Source of the DNA: an uncultured Verrucomicrobiota bacterium
Lineage (GTDB): Bacteria > Verrucomicrobiota > Verrucomicrobiia > Limisphaerales > JADLHS01
Direction of reading: 5' to 3'
Length of the DNA: 26,261 bases
Assembly: GCA_937894935.1 (NCBI GenBank)
Contig: CALAYC010000007.1
Span: 1 to 26,261, forward strand
In this document: piece by piece, positions 17,401 through 25,002 of the stretch
How the letters are laid out: each line of letters opens with the position of its first letter
Numbering within the stretch: the stretch's first letter is position 1
Program-made: the position numbers and the translations under genes
The notes under the pieces: model-generated
Database searches by the model: none
Told to the model about the DNA's origin: nothing
Seen by the model: only the letters and a program-made list of their open reading frames with translations

Positions 17401-17866
17401 CGCCTCGCGCAACAAGGTGGACCCAAATCGTATCGGGGCCATGGGATTATCCATGGGCGGTTATCGCACCTGGCAGATTGCCGCATTGTCCGACCGGATT
17501 GCGGCCGGCGTTTCAGTGTGTTGGATGGCGACAACCAAGGGGCTGATGGTACCGAAGAACAATCAAACCACCGGCTTCGGTGCGTTCTGTATGACCCACC
17601 CGGGCCTGGTGAATTTTCTGGATTACCCCGATGTCGCGAGTATTGCCGCTCCCAGGCCGATGATGTTTCTAAGTGGCAGACGCGATCCGCTATTTCCAGT
17701 CGCTTCCATCGAGGAAGCATACGGTAAAATGCGCCAGGTCTGGGACTCTCAGAACGCCGGCGCGAAACTGGAAACACGCCTCTACGACGCGCCTCACGAA
17801 TTCAATGCTGTGATGCAGGAGGAGGCCTTCCAATGGCTCGACGCGCAACTCAAGCCGGCAAAGTAG
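14441..17866 (+). CDS. Large secreted protein: beta-rich N-terminus, helical toroid-like region and C-terminal alpha/beta-hydrolase esterase
   Basis: 1141 residues from the ATG at 14441 (a GTG one codon earlier is also possible). The N-terminus has an export signal (CGCLCLLLASGGLACSQ); the Cys is not in a perfect lipobox. Residues about 35-365 are beta-rich and unrecognised. Residues about 367-750 are helix- and aromatic-rich (YSDSQPHGGYYGMNRLNHG, DFCTKGYDCFWLAYEQTGD, PIGGWRYPHPRSS), like an (alpha/alpha) toroid of glycosidases or uronate lyases. Residues about 815-1141 form a dienelactone-hydrolase/acetyl-xylan-esterase-like domain: MLHDHGG oxyanion region, nucleophile GLSMGG (Ser1004), acid SGRRD (Asp1082) and base APHEF (His1119). 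A full triad suggests an active ester hydrolase fused to a chain-cleaving or binding domain. It stands alone on the plus strand, 109 nt from the divergent ceramidase-like gene and convergent with the CE7-type gene 7 nt away. Confidence 0.88.
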   Translation: MFPRDLNRFWTRCGCLCLLLASGGLACSQPTNYSAVVTPAAPGDQLVRTSLPLPRGLLGEGQRLIGTDGRMEFVVSPRVLSWHPVRNGEPKSARRALVTFPFFFPTTNAVSFTFRAGGTNLPKPTLPLTVELNQESQSLKLKWQSGQEIDLKLIAPLRTSTVAPRLELVEEHHSYRWQRWHFPDPHWPRIIEVRMDALGGVVVIAHLQSNLPDDSTVPDFGWLAKTPATSISGVSSNVPVTLSGESFRHSFAGGAMARFTPGTNGLTLYHPTAQLKRRGHVDISFPATDQLEYRYYRCTTNEMVPMQPTSWQRAEIGIAPATLAPLTVTLESPHDVKVSPALWQELYSLEQQPIAGLPPELSALLNYHRDAIVRSMAVGDDWGNVTGYSDSQPHGGYYGMNRLNHGAGIFEEGWRSGDNRLLETAVLWCDNFYDQSIWWGEKKTGGTRLNSVTYEGRTPRDNKYMWRSNKSSDFCTKGYDCFWLAYEQTGDPRMREAVEAQVNYAMANVHADRGQCRNIGDVRDWLRLYRYTGERRYLDEALRLFRELRTKLTAENLFDQSGKPIDPDPPFIEDDEVGFKVGYAKPYIIGYALAGLPELIPLAPNEPRLRETVQAVADFLTTSQDPIGGWRYPHPRSSSIYMSQAIEHAWQITQAARVLGANDRYLDAIERVLRQRIQGWLQTGQTLHMITGWEKATGKVKTTQELYSLYKKPDERDPTRDYTEGRAGFGGSAPEGIVYFPEVLAFYLQHRSASRLLAPAVADEPLGKVLARTAIQSSDANYQTNGIVAKLPVFYEKLADKLDFPLSWLATNQGDFTQWREAARAKVFETMLRPPGVAPFEPRVIATEDRGSYVARKVVFNLTAESRVLAYLLMPKGEGPFPAMLMLHDHGGKFDIGKEKVIRPFGDAPERMESARLWSERYYSGRFIGDELAKRGYVCLAVDMLNWGDRGGAGSDGQQSLAANLMQFGMSFAGLIAYEDLRTLEFLASRNKVDPNRIGAMGLSMGGYRTWQIAALSDRIAAGVSVCWMATTKGLMVPKNNQTTGFGAFCMTHPGLVNFLDYPDVASIAAPRPMMFLSGRRDPLFPVASIEEAYGKMRQVWDSQNAGAKLETRLYDAPHEFNAVMQEEAFQWLDAQLKPAK

Positions 17867-17873
17867 GTATCCG

Positions 17874-19247
17874 TTACGGTGTGTTCCTGGAAGCAGGCCG
17901 CGCGAGAACCGGCGCGGGTCTGCCTTCAAGCAATGCGGCTTGCCAGGCATTCTTACGCTCTTTGAACGCCTGATGGGCGTTGTTATCGCTGAGATGCCCG
18001 GCTTGAGGCATGATCACAACTTCTAGCGGCACGTTCGCTTGATTGACGGCGGCAAAGATTCCGGCGGGCGGACAAATTTCGTCTGCCAAGGCAATTCCCA
18101 CCAGGATCGGACACTTGATACGCGGCACAAAGTTCACCACATCGTAGTAGCGACTCGCGGCCAGCACTGCTTCCGTTTCGGCATGGGTGGTTTTCCAGAA
18201 GCGCATGGGCCAACCCGCAGTCCGTCCCACTTGCGCTCCGGTCAGGTCGCAGCCGCCGGGCACGGACGCAATCACCGCAGTCACTTTGGGATTTAATCCC
18301 GCCGCGACCAACGCCTGCATCCCACCCTGACTCGCACCGGTGACCAGCAAGGTTTTGCCATCCCAATCGGGTCGTTCGCTCAAGTATTGCACCGCGCGAT
18401 GGCAGGCGAGATACATCCGCAGAAAATAGCCGGTCTCGCGATTGGTATTACCGATGAACCAGTAGCTCTTCAATGGGCCTTGCGACAACTGGGTGTAGAA
18501 TTCCGGTGCTTCATCAATCGGCAAATCGTGTGCGAGGATGCTTAACGCCAACCAGCCTTTGGCCGCCGGACCCGTTACCGTATTGGGTTGCAGCCCCGAA
18601 ACGCCAGCCCCGTGCACAATCAACATAGCCGGATATTTCCCTTCGGCGCGCGGGCGAGCCAGGTTGCCACGAATCCGTGTGCCCCGAATGTTGTCCATGG
18701 TGATCTGCCAATACTCCGTTTTCGGTCGCTCGCGATCGTCGCTGACCAACTTGGGGTTCATTGGAATCCTGGATAACTCCTCCAGTTTGGACTCCCAAAA
18801 TGCATCAAAGTCGCTGGGGCGGGAAGAGGATGGTTTAATGTGCTTCGGCGAAATGACTGCACCGCCGAGAAAATTGGTTTTCTTGCCATCGGCGAGCGGA
18901 ACTTTGATTTCCAGCAGTAACGTACCGGGCTCGGAAAGAGCACTCACGATTTCGGTCATCCCGTTGGTCAGTTGCAATGTCCCTTCGCGTATCGGTGTCA
19001 GCCCGCCTTGTTTGATGACATAGGTGGCTTCCGCAATATTTGAATCTGCCGCCCCTTGAACTTCGACGCGCCACTTGACCGGTTCGTCAGGAGCATAAAC
19101 ACCGTTGTCGTGGTTGGCGGAAATCCTGATGTGCGGGTCAGCGCTTGCCGTTGTGAAAATCAAAGCGGTGGTGACAAGCGTCGCCACCAAGCGAGCAAAC
19201 CGATGAATCTGTCGCGGAACTGACAGTTTATTGGAGCAGTTCAGCAT
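17874..19247 (-). CDS. Secreted AXE1/CE7-type acetyl esterase
   Basis: 457 residues from the ATG at 19247, giving a signal peptide that ends near ASA (residue 36); an upstream ATG at 19277, 7 nt after the MFS stop, would give an unusually long n-region but cannot be excluded. Residues about 37-130 form a beta-sandwich-like preface (WRVEVQGAADSN, IREGTLQLTNG). The hydrolase has RPSDFDAFWESKLEEL, typical of AXE1 proteins, then HGAGVSG, nucleophile GASQGG (Ser306), Asp389 (IALADEICPP) and His418 (PQAGHLS). CE7 enzymes deacetylate acetylated xylo-oligosaccharides and cephalosporin C; the local substrate is unknown. It is the second gene after the MFS transporter, suggesting uptake of a sugar after deacetylation. 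Confidence 0.88.
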   Translation of the reverse strand: MLNCSNKLSVPRQIHRFARLVATLVTTALIFTTASADPHIRISANHDNGVYAPDEPVKWRVEVQGAADSNIAEATYVIKQGGLTPIREGTLQLTNGMTEIVSALSEPGTLLLEIKVPLADGKKTNFLGGAVISPKHIKPSSSRPSDFDAFWESKLEELSRIPMNPKLVSDDRERPKTEYWQITMDNIRGTRIRGNLARPRAEGKYPAMLIVHGAGVSGLQPNTVTGPAAKGWLALSILAHDLPIDEAPEFYTQLSQGPLKSYWFIGNTNRETGYFLRMYLACHRAVQYLSERPDWDGKTLLVTGASQGGMQALVAAGLNPKVTAVIASVPGGCDLTGAQVGRTAGWPMRFWKTTHAETEAVLAASRYYDVVNFVPRIKCPILVGIALADEICPPAGIFAAVNQANVPLEVVIMPQAGHLSDNNAHQAFKERKNAWQAALLEGRPAPVLARPASRNTP

Positions 19248-19284
19248 GGGGCAGTTAAGTTTCTCGCGCACTTGCATTGTGCGG

Positions 19285-20796
19285 TTAATCCGGCAACGGC
19301 CGTCCCTTGGTTTCCGGTCCGAGCCAAACGATGAACACGCCAATCAAATAAATTGCTGCCAGCACTGAGCCGGCTTTCGCAAAGCTGTTGTCGAAAAAGC
19401 GCATCAACGTCGCCGTCTGCAAGCCACCAATCGCCGCGAGAATCCGTCCGAAATTATAAGCGAAGCCCTGGCCGGTGGCGCGTACGGCGGTCGGAAATAA
19501 CTCCGGCAGGTAGAGTGGGAAGAAACCATAGAACGCTGCGGTTAATCCGCCCGCGAAAAAGATTGAGACCAGGAAGGCGGGACCGAACGTGGTGTTGGTC
19601 TGGTAAAGAACCAGGCACGAAGTAATTGAGGTCAGGCAAAGCAACGTATAGGTGATTCGCCGGCCAAACCGACCCGCCACGAGTGCGGCGATAATCGTCC
19701 CGACGATGGCGCCGACGCCGGAGACGATTTGCGTGTATTCCTTCGCGTGCAGCGACGGATCGGGTGCCAGTTGCGCTGCCCAGCGCGGTGCCCATTGAAT
19801 CGAACCCCACGTGCCCAGAAGCGCGACCCCGGCGAGACCCGCGCCCAACAGCATCATGCGTATAACCTGGCTGCCGCTTGCGCTGCGCAAGGAGCCCGCG
19901 CTCACTGCGCGTTCCAGGTATTTGCGCACGGGAAAAAGATAACCCATCAATGCGATGGCGAGTCCGACGACGGTAATTCCGACGCCGATCCATCCGCCCG
20001 GCCCTGCGGGCGACCACGCCCAGATAATGACCAGCGCCGCGGCGCAACCCACCAGCACTCCCAGCAGATCAATCGTGGCCCAATGTCCGGTCGCTCCCCG
20101 GTCGCGCTCGGACTTCCATTTCTCCGACTCGGGCACAAACATCCGGATGAAGAAAATCAAGAGGGCGGGAAACGCGCCGCTGATCATCAAAAATCGCCAC
20201 GCGGAGTTATCGAGCAGTTTAGCGGTCAGTTCCTCCGACAAGCCAATGCCGAGCATGAGAGATTTGACGCCGCCAATAAAACTCACCAGGGCGATGCTTA
20301 AAACCCCCACGAGAAGGAAACCGACGTTCGATGCCGCGCCAATCAATCCAGCCACGAGGGCGCGCGATTTGCCGGGCCAGATTTCGTTGACCAGAGCCAC
20401 GCCCAGCGACCATTCCCCACCCATGCCGAGCGACGCAATAAAGCGCAGCACCGCGATATGCCAGGCTTCCGTGGCGAACCCGCACAACCCGGTAAAAATC
20501 GCGTAAGTGAAAATGCTCAACGACATCGCTTTCACGCGCCCGATTTTGTCGCCGAGCCAACCGAAGAGCACCCCGCCCGTGGCGGCTCCGACCAGGAACA
20601 CCGCGATGATCGCGCCGAACCATTGGGCTGCCTGGCTGGTTGGGGAATTGGGGCCGAGTAAATCCGTGAGCGCCGGACCGCCGATCAACGGGAACAGTCC
20701 CATCTCGAATCCATCGAACATCCAACCGAGAAATGCCGCTGTCAGCACGAGCCACTGATCTCGTCGGTGGACGGTGGAGGTGGGTTGGGAACTCAT
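19285..20796 (-). CDS. MFS transporter with probable 14 transmembrane segments, NanT/sugar-porter-like
   Basis: 503 residues from the ATG at 20796, which has a GGA 8 nt upstream; the frame runs 57 codons further but that part is charged and lacks membrane character. The protein has MFS landmarks: GWMFDGFEMGLFPL in TM1, GWLGDKIGR (motif A, residues about 79-87) and the second-half LPELFPTAVRATGQGF. Between the sixth and next segments there are two extra hydrophobic stretches (about 243-262 and 269-290), which suggests 14 rather than 12 segments, as in E. coli NanT-type sialic acid transporters. The substrate is probably a sugar or organic acid; the downstream AXE1-type esterase supports a sugar (inference). 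It sits at the head of a two-gene operon. Confidence 0.88.
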   Translation of the reverse strand: MSSQPTSTVHRRDQWLVLTAAFLGWMFDGFEMGLFPLIGGPALTDLLGPNSPTSQAAQWFGAIIAVFLVGAATGGVLFGWLGDKIGRVKAMSLSIFTYAIFTGLCGFATEAWHIAVLRFIASLGMGGEWSLGVALVNEIWPGKSRALVAGLIGAASNVGFLLVGVLSIALVSFIGGVKSLMLGIGLSEELTAKLLDNSAWRFLMISGAFPALLIFFIRMFVPESEKWKSERDRGATGHWATIDLLGVLVGCAAALVIIWAWSPAGPGGWIGVGITVVGLAIALMGYLFPVRKYLERAVSAGSLRSASGSQVIRMMLLGAGLAGVALLGTWGSIQWAPRWAAQLAPDPSLHAKEYTQIVSGVGAIVGTIIAALVAGRFGRRITYTLLCLTSITSCLVLYQTNTTFGPAFLVSIFFAGGLTAAFYGFFPLYLPELFPTAVRATGQGFAYNFGRILAAIGGLQTATLMRFFDNSFAKAGSVLAAIYLIGVFIVWLGPETKGRPLPD

Positions 20797-21106
20797 TGCT
20801 TGCATCCGGAACCAAAGCCGTTTGTGACAGTCAGGGTCAATAATTTTTAAGCCCATTTTTTTTGTGTGATTATGGGCGTTGCCGTGCAGAGTTGATGAGT
20901 CATTGAGAGTTGATTGCGTCCCTGTTTTGCGCCTCTTGTGCCTTGTGGTCATCGTCAAAAGTTCCAAGTTCGAGGTTCAAAGTTGGATTTGCGTTCATCA
21001 ACGCAACGGCAAAGTGGTGAGAATTTCGTCTTGGTTTCGAAAGCAAAACAGTTGACCGAAAGTTTACCTCAACCCGGAGAACCTTAGTCCGGCAATCATG
21101 TGTTGG
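20797..21106. other. Intergenic region upstream of the MFS-esterase pair
   Basis: This 310-nt stretch has no recognisable gene. It must contain the promoter of the minus-strand MFS operon and the 3' end of the ABC operon. On the minus strand a CATAAT -10-like hexamer lies at 20874-20869, but no good -35 is at the right distance. An inverted repeat GCCCAT/ATGGGC (20851-20856 and 20872-20877) flanks a run of eight T; it does not have terminator shape because the T run lies in the loop. A degenerate heptamer repeat at 20961-20988 is listed separately. Confidence 0.5.
20961..20988. repeat. Degenerate 7-nt tandem repeat, four copies
   Basis: Four adjacent heptamers read GTTCCAA, GTTCGAG, GTTCAAA, GTTGGAT. 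All share GTT and three share GTTC. It lies in the non-coding gap upstream of the MFS gene. It may be a small minisatellite; no function can be read from the sequence. Confidence 0.5.
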
Positions 21107-22231
21107 TTACATCAATTGACTGATAGTTTTGCGGAAGCGGTTCAAGGCGACGATGAAGAACACCATGCCGATTGCCACGAGGGCGAGGAACTGTGGCCAA
21201 ACCACTTCGATGCCGGCGCCGCGATAAAGGATTGCTTGAGCGGCTGAGACAAAATGCGTGGTCGGGGCGGCCAACATGATGTTTTGCACGAATTCAGGCA
21301 TGCTTTCGCGCGGGGTAGTTCCACCGGACAGCATTTGCAGCGGCAACAAGGTGAGCAGCATCAAGAGACCGAACTGAGGCATCGAGCGCGCCACGGTTGC
21401 CATGAAGATGCCCATGGAAGTGGTGGCGAACTGATGCAATGCTGCGCAGAAGAGAAATAGCGCTACCGAACCTTCGATCGGAACGCGCAGCGCGCCTTTC
21501 ACAACAAAGACCAGGGAAAGTGCCACCGCCAACAGCACGACCAGCCCTGTGGACCAGACTTTAGCCAGCATGATTTCAGCAGGAGTGACCGGCATTACCA
21601 GCAGATGTTCGACAGTGCCGTGTTCGCGTTCGCGAATGAGCGCGGCGCCAGCAAGGATGATTGAAAGCATCGTGACGTTGTTTATGATCTGCATCACAGC
21701 ACCGAACCAGGAGCGCTCAAGGTTGGGGTTAAAGCGGACGCGCAGGGCGAGGTCCACAGGCGGTGTGGAATTGCCGCGATAACGCTGGACGAATTCGCTG
21801 ATTTCTCCGAGTACGATTTGCTGGATGTCGCCGCTGCCGGTAAAGGCCTGACTCATGCGGGTAGCGTCCACGTTGAGCTGGATCGTCGGACAACGCCCAG
21901 CCAGTACGTCGCGCTGGAAGTCGGGCGGAATATCCAATGCAAAGGTGAAAAGGCCGGCGTCCATGCCCGGGTCCACTTCAGCCAGCGATACCATCGTCGG
22001 CGGCAGGAAGTGCGGACGATAGAAAGCCGAGGCAATTCGTCCGGACAACGGCGAGCCGTCTTCATCCACGATAGCGATTGGCGCGTTGTGAAGGGTTTCC
22101 GGCATCGCGGTGGCGGCGGTGTAAACTGAGAGCGTGAAGGTGTAGGCGATCAACACCAGCATGGCCGGGTCGCGAGCCAGACTCCAGAGTTCCTTCACTC
22201 CCAGGCGATAGATGTTGCGGTTGAAGTCCAT
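21107..22231 (-). CDS. yhhJ: ABC-2 type permease, YhhJ-like
   Basis: 374-residue inner-membrane permease of the ABC-2 class. One N-terminal transmembrane segment (MLVLIAYTFTLSVYTAATA) is followed by a periplasmic domain (IAIVDEDGSPLSGRIASAF, FALDIPPDFQRDVLAG) and about five C-terminal segments, with the typical LIREREHGTVEHLLVMPVTPAEIMLAK block before the second. This architecture and the gene order behind an HlyD adaptor and an RbbA-like protein match E. coli YhhJ. The ATG at 22231 is 2 nt after the RbbA-like stop. It probably pairs with the permease half of the RbbA-like protein to make an export channel; the substrate is unknown. Confidence 0.92.
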   Translation of the reverse strand: MDFNRNIYRLGVKELWSLARDPAMLVLIAYTFTLSVYTAATAMPETLHNAPIAIVDEDGSPLSGRIASAFYRPHFLPPTMVSLAEVDPGMDAGLFTFALDIPPDFQRDVLAGRCPTIQLNVDATRMSQAFTGSGDIQQIVLGEISEFVQRYRGNSTPPVDLALRVRFNPNLERSWFGAVMQIINNVTMLSIILAGAALIREREHGTVEHLLVMPVTPAEIMLAKVWSTGLVVLLAVALSLVFVVKGALRVPIEGSVALFLFCAALHQFATTSMGIFMATVARSMPQFGLLMLLTLLPLQMLSGGTTPRESMPEFVQNIMLAAPTTHFVSAAQAILYRGAGIEVVWPQFLALVAIGMVFFIVALNRFRKTISQLM

Positions 22232-22233
22232 AG

Positions 22234-25002
22234 TCAGGTGTCCTGCTTTTTAAGCAGCGCGATTGACAGCCCGAGAATCACCGGGATTGCGAGTAACATC
22301 GGTACGAACAGGGTGTGCAGGTCAGAAAGGCCCAGCGCCTTGCCAAACACTCCACGGCTGATGATGAGCATGTAGGTGGCCGGATAAATCTGCCCAATCA
22401 TTTTTCCAGCCCCTTCCAGCGAGGACACCGGATTAAGCAGACCAGCGAATTCAATCGCTGGAATCATCGTGCCGATCATCGTCAGGAATAACGCTGCGAT
22501 CTGGCTGCGGGTGAAGATGGATGCAAACAATCCCATTCCGGTGGAGACGGTGACAAAAATGAGTGCCGCCAATGCGAGCGTGAGAAAATCGCCTTTGATT
22601 GGCACCCCAAAGACGGTGACGGCCAGTAAGGCCATTAACAGAAAATTAAGCATCCCGAGCGCGACATAGGGAAGTTGTTTGCCCAGCAGGAATTCGGCGC
22701 GGGTGACCGGCGTAACGTAGAGATTGACGATTGAGCCCAACTCTTTTTCACGCACGACTGACAGTGCGGTCAACATCGCCGGAATCATGAGCAACAGGAT
22801 TGGAATCACCGCGGGCACCATCGCCGGCAAACTTCTGACGTCTGGATTATAACGAAAGCGCGTTTCAATAGTGGCGAACCCCGCGGTATCCTGGCCGAGG
22901 CGTTGTTTTGCCACCTCCGTCAACCAACCTTGATGCATGCCGCTCACGTAACCCTGGACAGTCTCGGCGCGTTGCGGCATCGCCCCGTCGATCCATGCGC
23001 CGAGTTGCACCGGAGTGCCGCGTTTCACGTCGCGCGCAAAGCCAGGCGGAATTTCAATCGCCAGAGAAAGTTCGCCGCGCCGCATACGTTGATCGAGATC
23101 GGTGTAATCGGTAATCGGTGGTTGTTCGATGAAGTAGCGCGAGCCTGCGAGGTTTAACGCGTAGTTCTGACTTAACGTGGTTTGATCCCGGTCCAGCACG
23201 GCGAAGGTAAGATCCTCCACATCCATGCTGATGCCGTACGCCATGATGAACATCAGAATCACGCTGCCCAGAAGAGCGAGCGTGGCGCGCACGGGATCGC
23301 GTTGAAGTTCGAGTGCCTCGCGCAGCGTATAACTCCAGGCGCGCGCGATGCTGAAACGAGATCGTGGCATGTGGTCCGACGCAGTGTCGGCAGAGGAAAC
23401 GACCGAAGGTGTGACTGTTTCGGTTTCGGTTGTTGCGGGCGATTCGTTCTGAGCCCCGGCGCGTTCCAAGTGGGCAATGAATGCTTCTTCGAGTGTTTGC
23501 GCACCGCATTTTTCAACCAGCGCCGCCGGTGCATCGCTCACGAGAACCTTGCCCGCGTGCATCAAAGAAATGCGGTCGCAACGCTCGGCCTCGTTCATGA
23601 AATGCGTGGAGATGAAAATCGTGACCTGATCGCAACGAGCCAGATCGGCGAGCAGTTGCCAGAAATTATCGCGCGCGATGGGATCAACGCCCGAAGTCGG
23701 TTCATCGAGAATCAGCAATTCCGGGTTGTGAACCATTGCCACGGCGAGCGACAGTCGCTGCCGAATTCCCAAAGGCATGCTGTCCGGTAATGCGCCGCGC
23801 ACCTCAACGAGGTCGAACCGATTAAGCATCTCCTCGACGCGCTGCGGAATTTTCGCTTCCGGCACAGCGAACAGACGCGCATGTAGCACGAGGTTTTGCC
23901 CCACGGTCAATTCGGTGTAGAGCGAGAACGCTTGAGACATGTAACCCACCCGGCGACGGGTCGCGAGGTCGCGCGGATTCACTTCGCGGCCAAACAACCA
24001 CGCTTGCCCTTCGCTGGCCGGAAGCAATCCCGTGAGCATTTTCATGGTGGTTGTCTTGCCGCAGCCGTTCGAGCCGAGGAAACCGAAGATTTCGCCGCGG
24101 CGAATCCGGAAACTGACGTGATCCACGGCGGTGAAGTCACCGAAACGCATGGTCAGTTCGCGCGCTTCAATCGCGATTTCTTCTTTGCGGGTGGCTTGCA
24201 ATGGTGGGAACACCACGGCGCGATGGCCGCGTCGGCGTTCCTCCGGCAACAGCGCAATAAACGCTGCTTCAAGCGAATCAGTGCCGGTTCGTTGATGCAG
24301 TTCCTGCGGCGTGCCGGTTGCAAGAATGCGCCCGGCATCCATGGCCACCAACCAATCAAAACGCTCCGCTTCCTCCATATAGGCGGTGGCCACGATCACG
24401 CTCATCGACGGACGCTTGTCTCGAATCCCGGCAATGAGTTCCCAGAATTGTCGCCGCGCCAGTGGATCAACGCCTGTGGTGGGTTCGTCGAGGATGAGTA
24501 AATCCGGATCGTGAATCAGCGCACAACAGAGCCCCAGCTTTTGTTTCATTCCGCCGGAAAGTTTTCCAGCCGGACGGCTCAGGAAGGGTCGCAACCCCGT
24601 AGCGGTCGTGAGTTGATCAATGCGTGCTCGCCGTTCCGCAGCGTCGTGACCGAATAGCCGAGCGAAGAATTGAAGGTTCTCCTCAATGGACAGCGCGGGA
24701 TAAAGATTTTTCCCCAGACCTTGAGGCATGTAGGCGATGTGCGGGCACACGTTGTTCCGATGCTGTGCTTGTGCCATGTCGCCGCCCAATGCTTCGACAC
24801 GGCCTTGTTGCACGGCACGCGCGCCAGCAATCAGAGACAGCAAACTGGATTTGCCCACGCCGTCCGGACCGATTACGCCGACAACGCGCGCGGTAGGGAT
24901 GTCGAGATCAACATTGTTTAACGCGACAGTTTGGCGATATCGCAAACTCACGCCCGAGAGTCGCGCAATCGGAGCAGCCGAACTCGATTCGCTTGTTGTC
25001 AT
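22234..25002 (-). CDS. rbbA: RbbA-like protein: two ABC ATPase domains fused to an ABC-2 permease
   Basis: 922 residues from the ATG at 25002, which makes an ATGA overlap with the adaptor stop at 24999; the frame extends 11 codons further upstream. NBD1 (about 11-255) has Walker A GPDGVGKS (45-52), signature KLSGGMKQK and Walker B LLILDEP (168-174). NBD2 (about 275-510) has Walker A GSNGCGKT (310-317), a degenerate signature MPLGIRQRLS and Walker B at 429-435. An Ala/Thr/Glu-rich linker follows, then an ABC-2 permease half with one segment (ATLALLGSVILMFIMAYGI), a periplasmic domain and about five more segments (VREKELGSIVNLYVTPVTRAEFLLGKQ before them). E. coli RbbA has the same plan, and I recall the same NBD2 signature there. 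RbbA was described as ribosome-associated; the operon context suggests export. Confidence 0.94.
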   Translation of the reverse strand: MTTSESSSAAPIARLSGVSLRYRQTVALNNVDLDIPTARVVGVIGPDGVGKSSLLSLIAGARAVQQGRVEALGGDMAQAQHRNNVCPHIAYMPQGLGKNLYPALSIEENLQFFARLFGHDAAERRARIDQLTTATGLRPFLSRPAGKLSGGMKQKLGLCCALIHDPDLLILDEPTTGVDPLARRQFWELIAGIRDKRPSMSVIVATAYMEEAERFDWLVAMDAGRILATGTPQELHQRTGTDSLEAAFIALLPEERRRGHRAVVFPPLQATRKEEIAIEARELTMRFGDFTAVDHVSFRIRRGEIFGFLGSNGCGKTTTMKMLTGLLPASEGQAWLFGREVNPRDLATRRRVGYMSQAFSLYTELTVGQNLVLHARLFAVPEAKIPQRVEEMLNRFDLVEVRGALPDSMPLGIRQRLSLAVAMVHNPELLILDEPTSGVDPIARDNFWQLLADLARCDQVTIFISTHFMNEAERCDRISLMHAGKVLVSDAPAALVEKCGAQTLEEAFIAHLERAGAQNESPATTETETVTPSVVSSADTASDHMPRSRFSIARAWSYTLREALELQRDPVRATLALLGSVILMFIMAYGISMDVEDLTFAVLDRDQTTLSQNYALNLAGSRYFIEQPPITDYTDLDQRMRRGELSLAIEIPPGFARDVKRGTPVQLGAWIDGAMPQRAETVQGYVSGMHQGWLTEVAKQRLGQDTAGFATIETRFRYNPDVRSLPAMVPAVIPILLLMIPAMLTALSVVREKELGSIVNLYVTPVTRAEFLLGKQLPYVALGMLNFLLMALLAVTVFGVPIKGDFLTLALAALIFVTVSTGMGLFASIFTRSQIAALFLTMIGTMIPAIEFAGLLNPVSSLEGAGKMIGQIYPATYMLIISRGVFGKALGLSDLHTLFVPMLLAIPVILGLSIALLKKQDT

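Noticed and set aside
20851..20877. Inverted repeat GCCCAT/ATGGGC as a terminator
   Set aside because: The T run is within the loop rather than after the stem, and the stem is only six base pairs.
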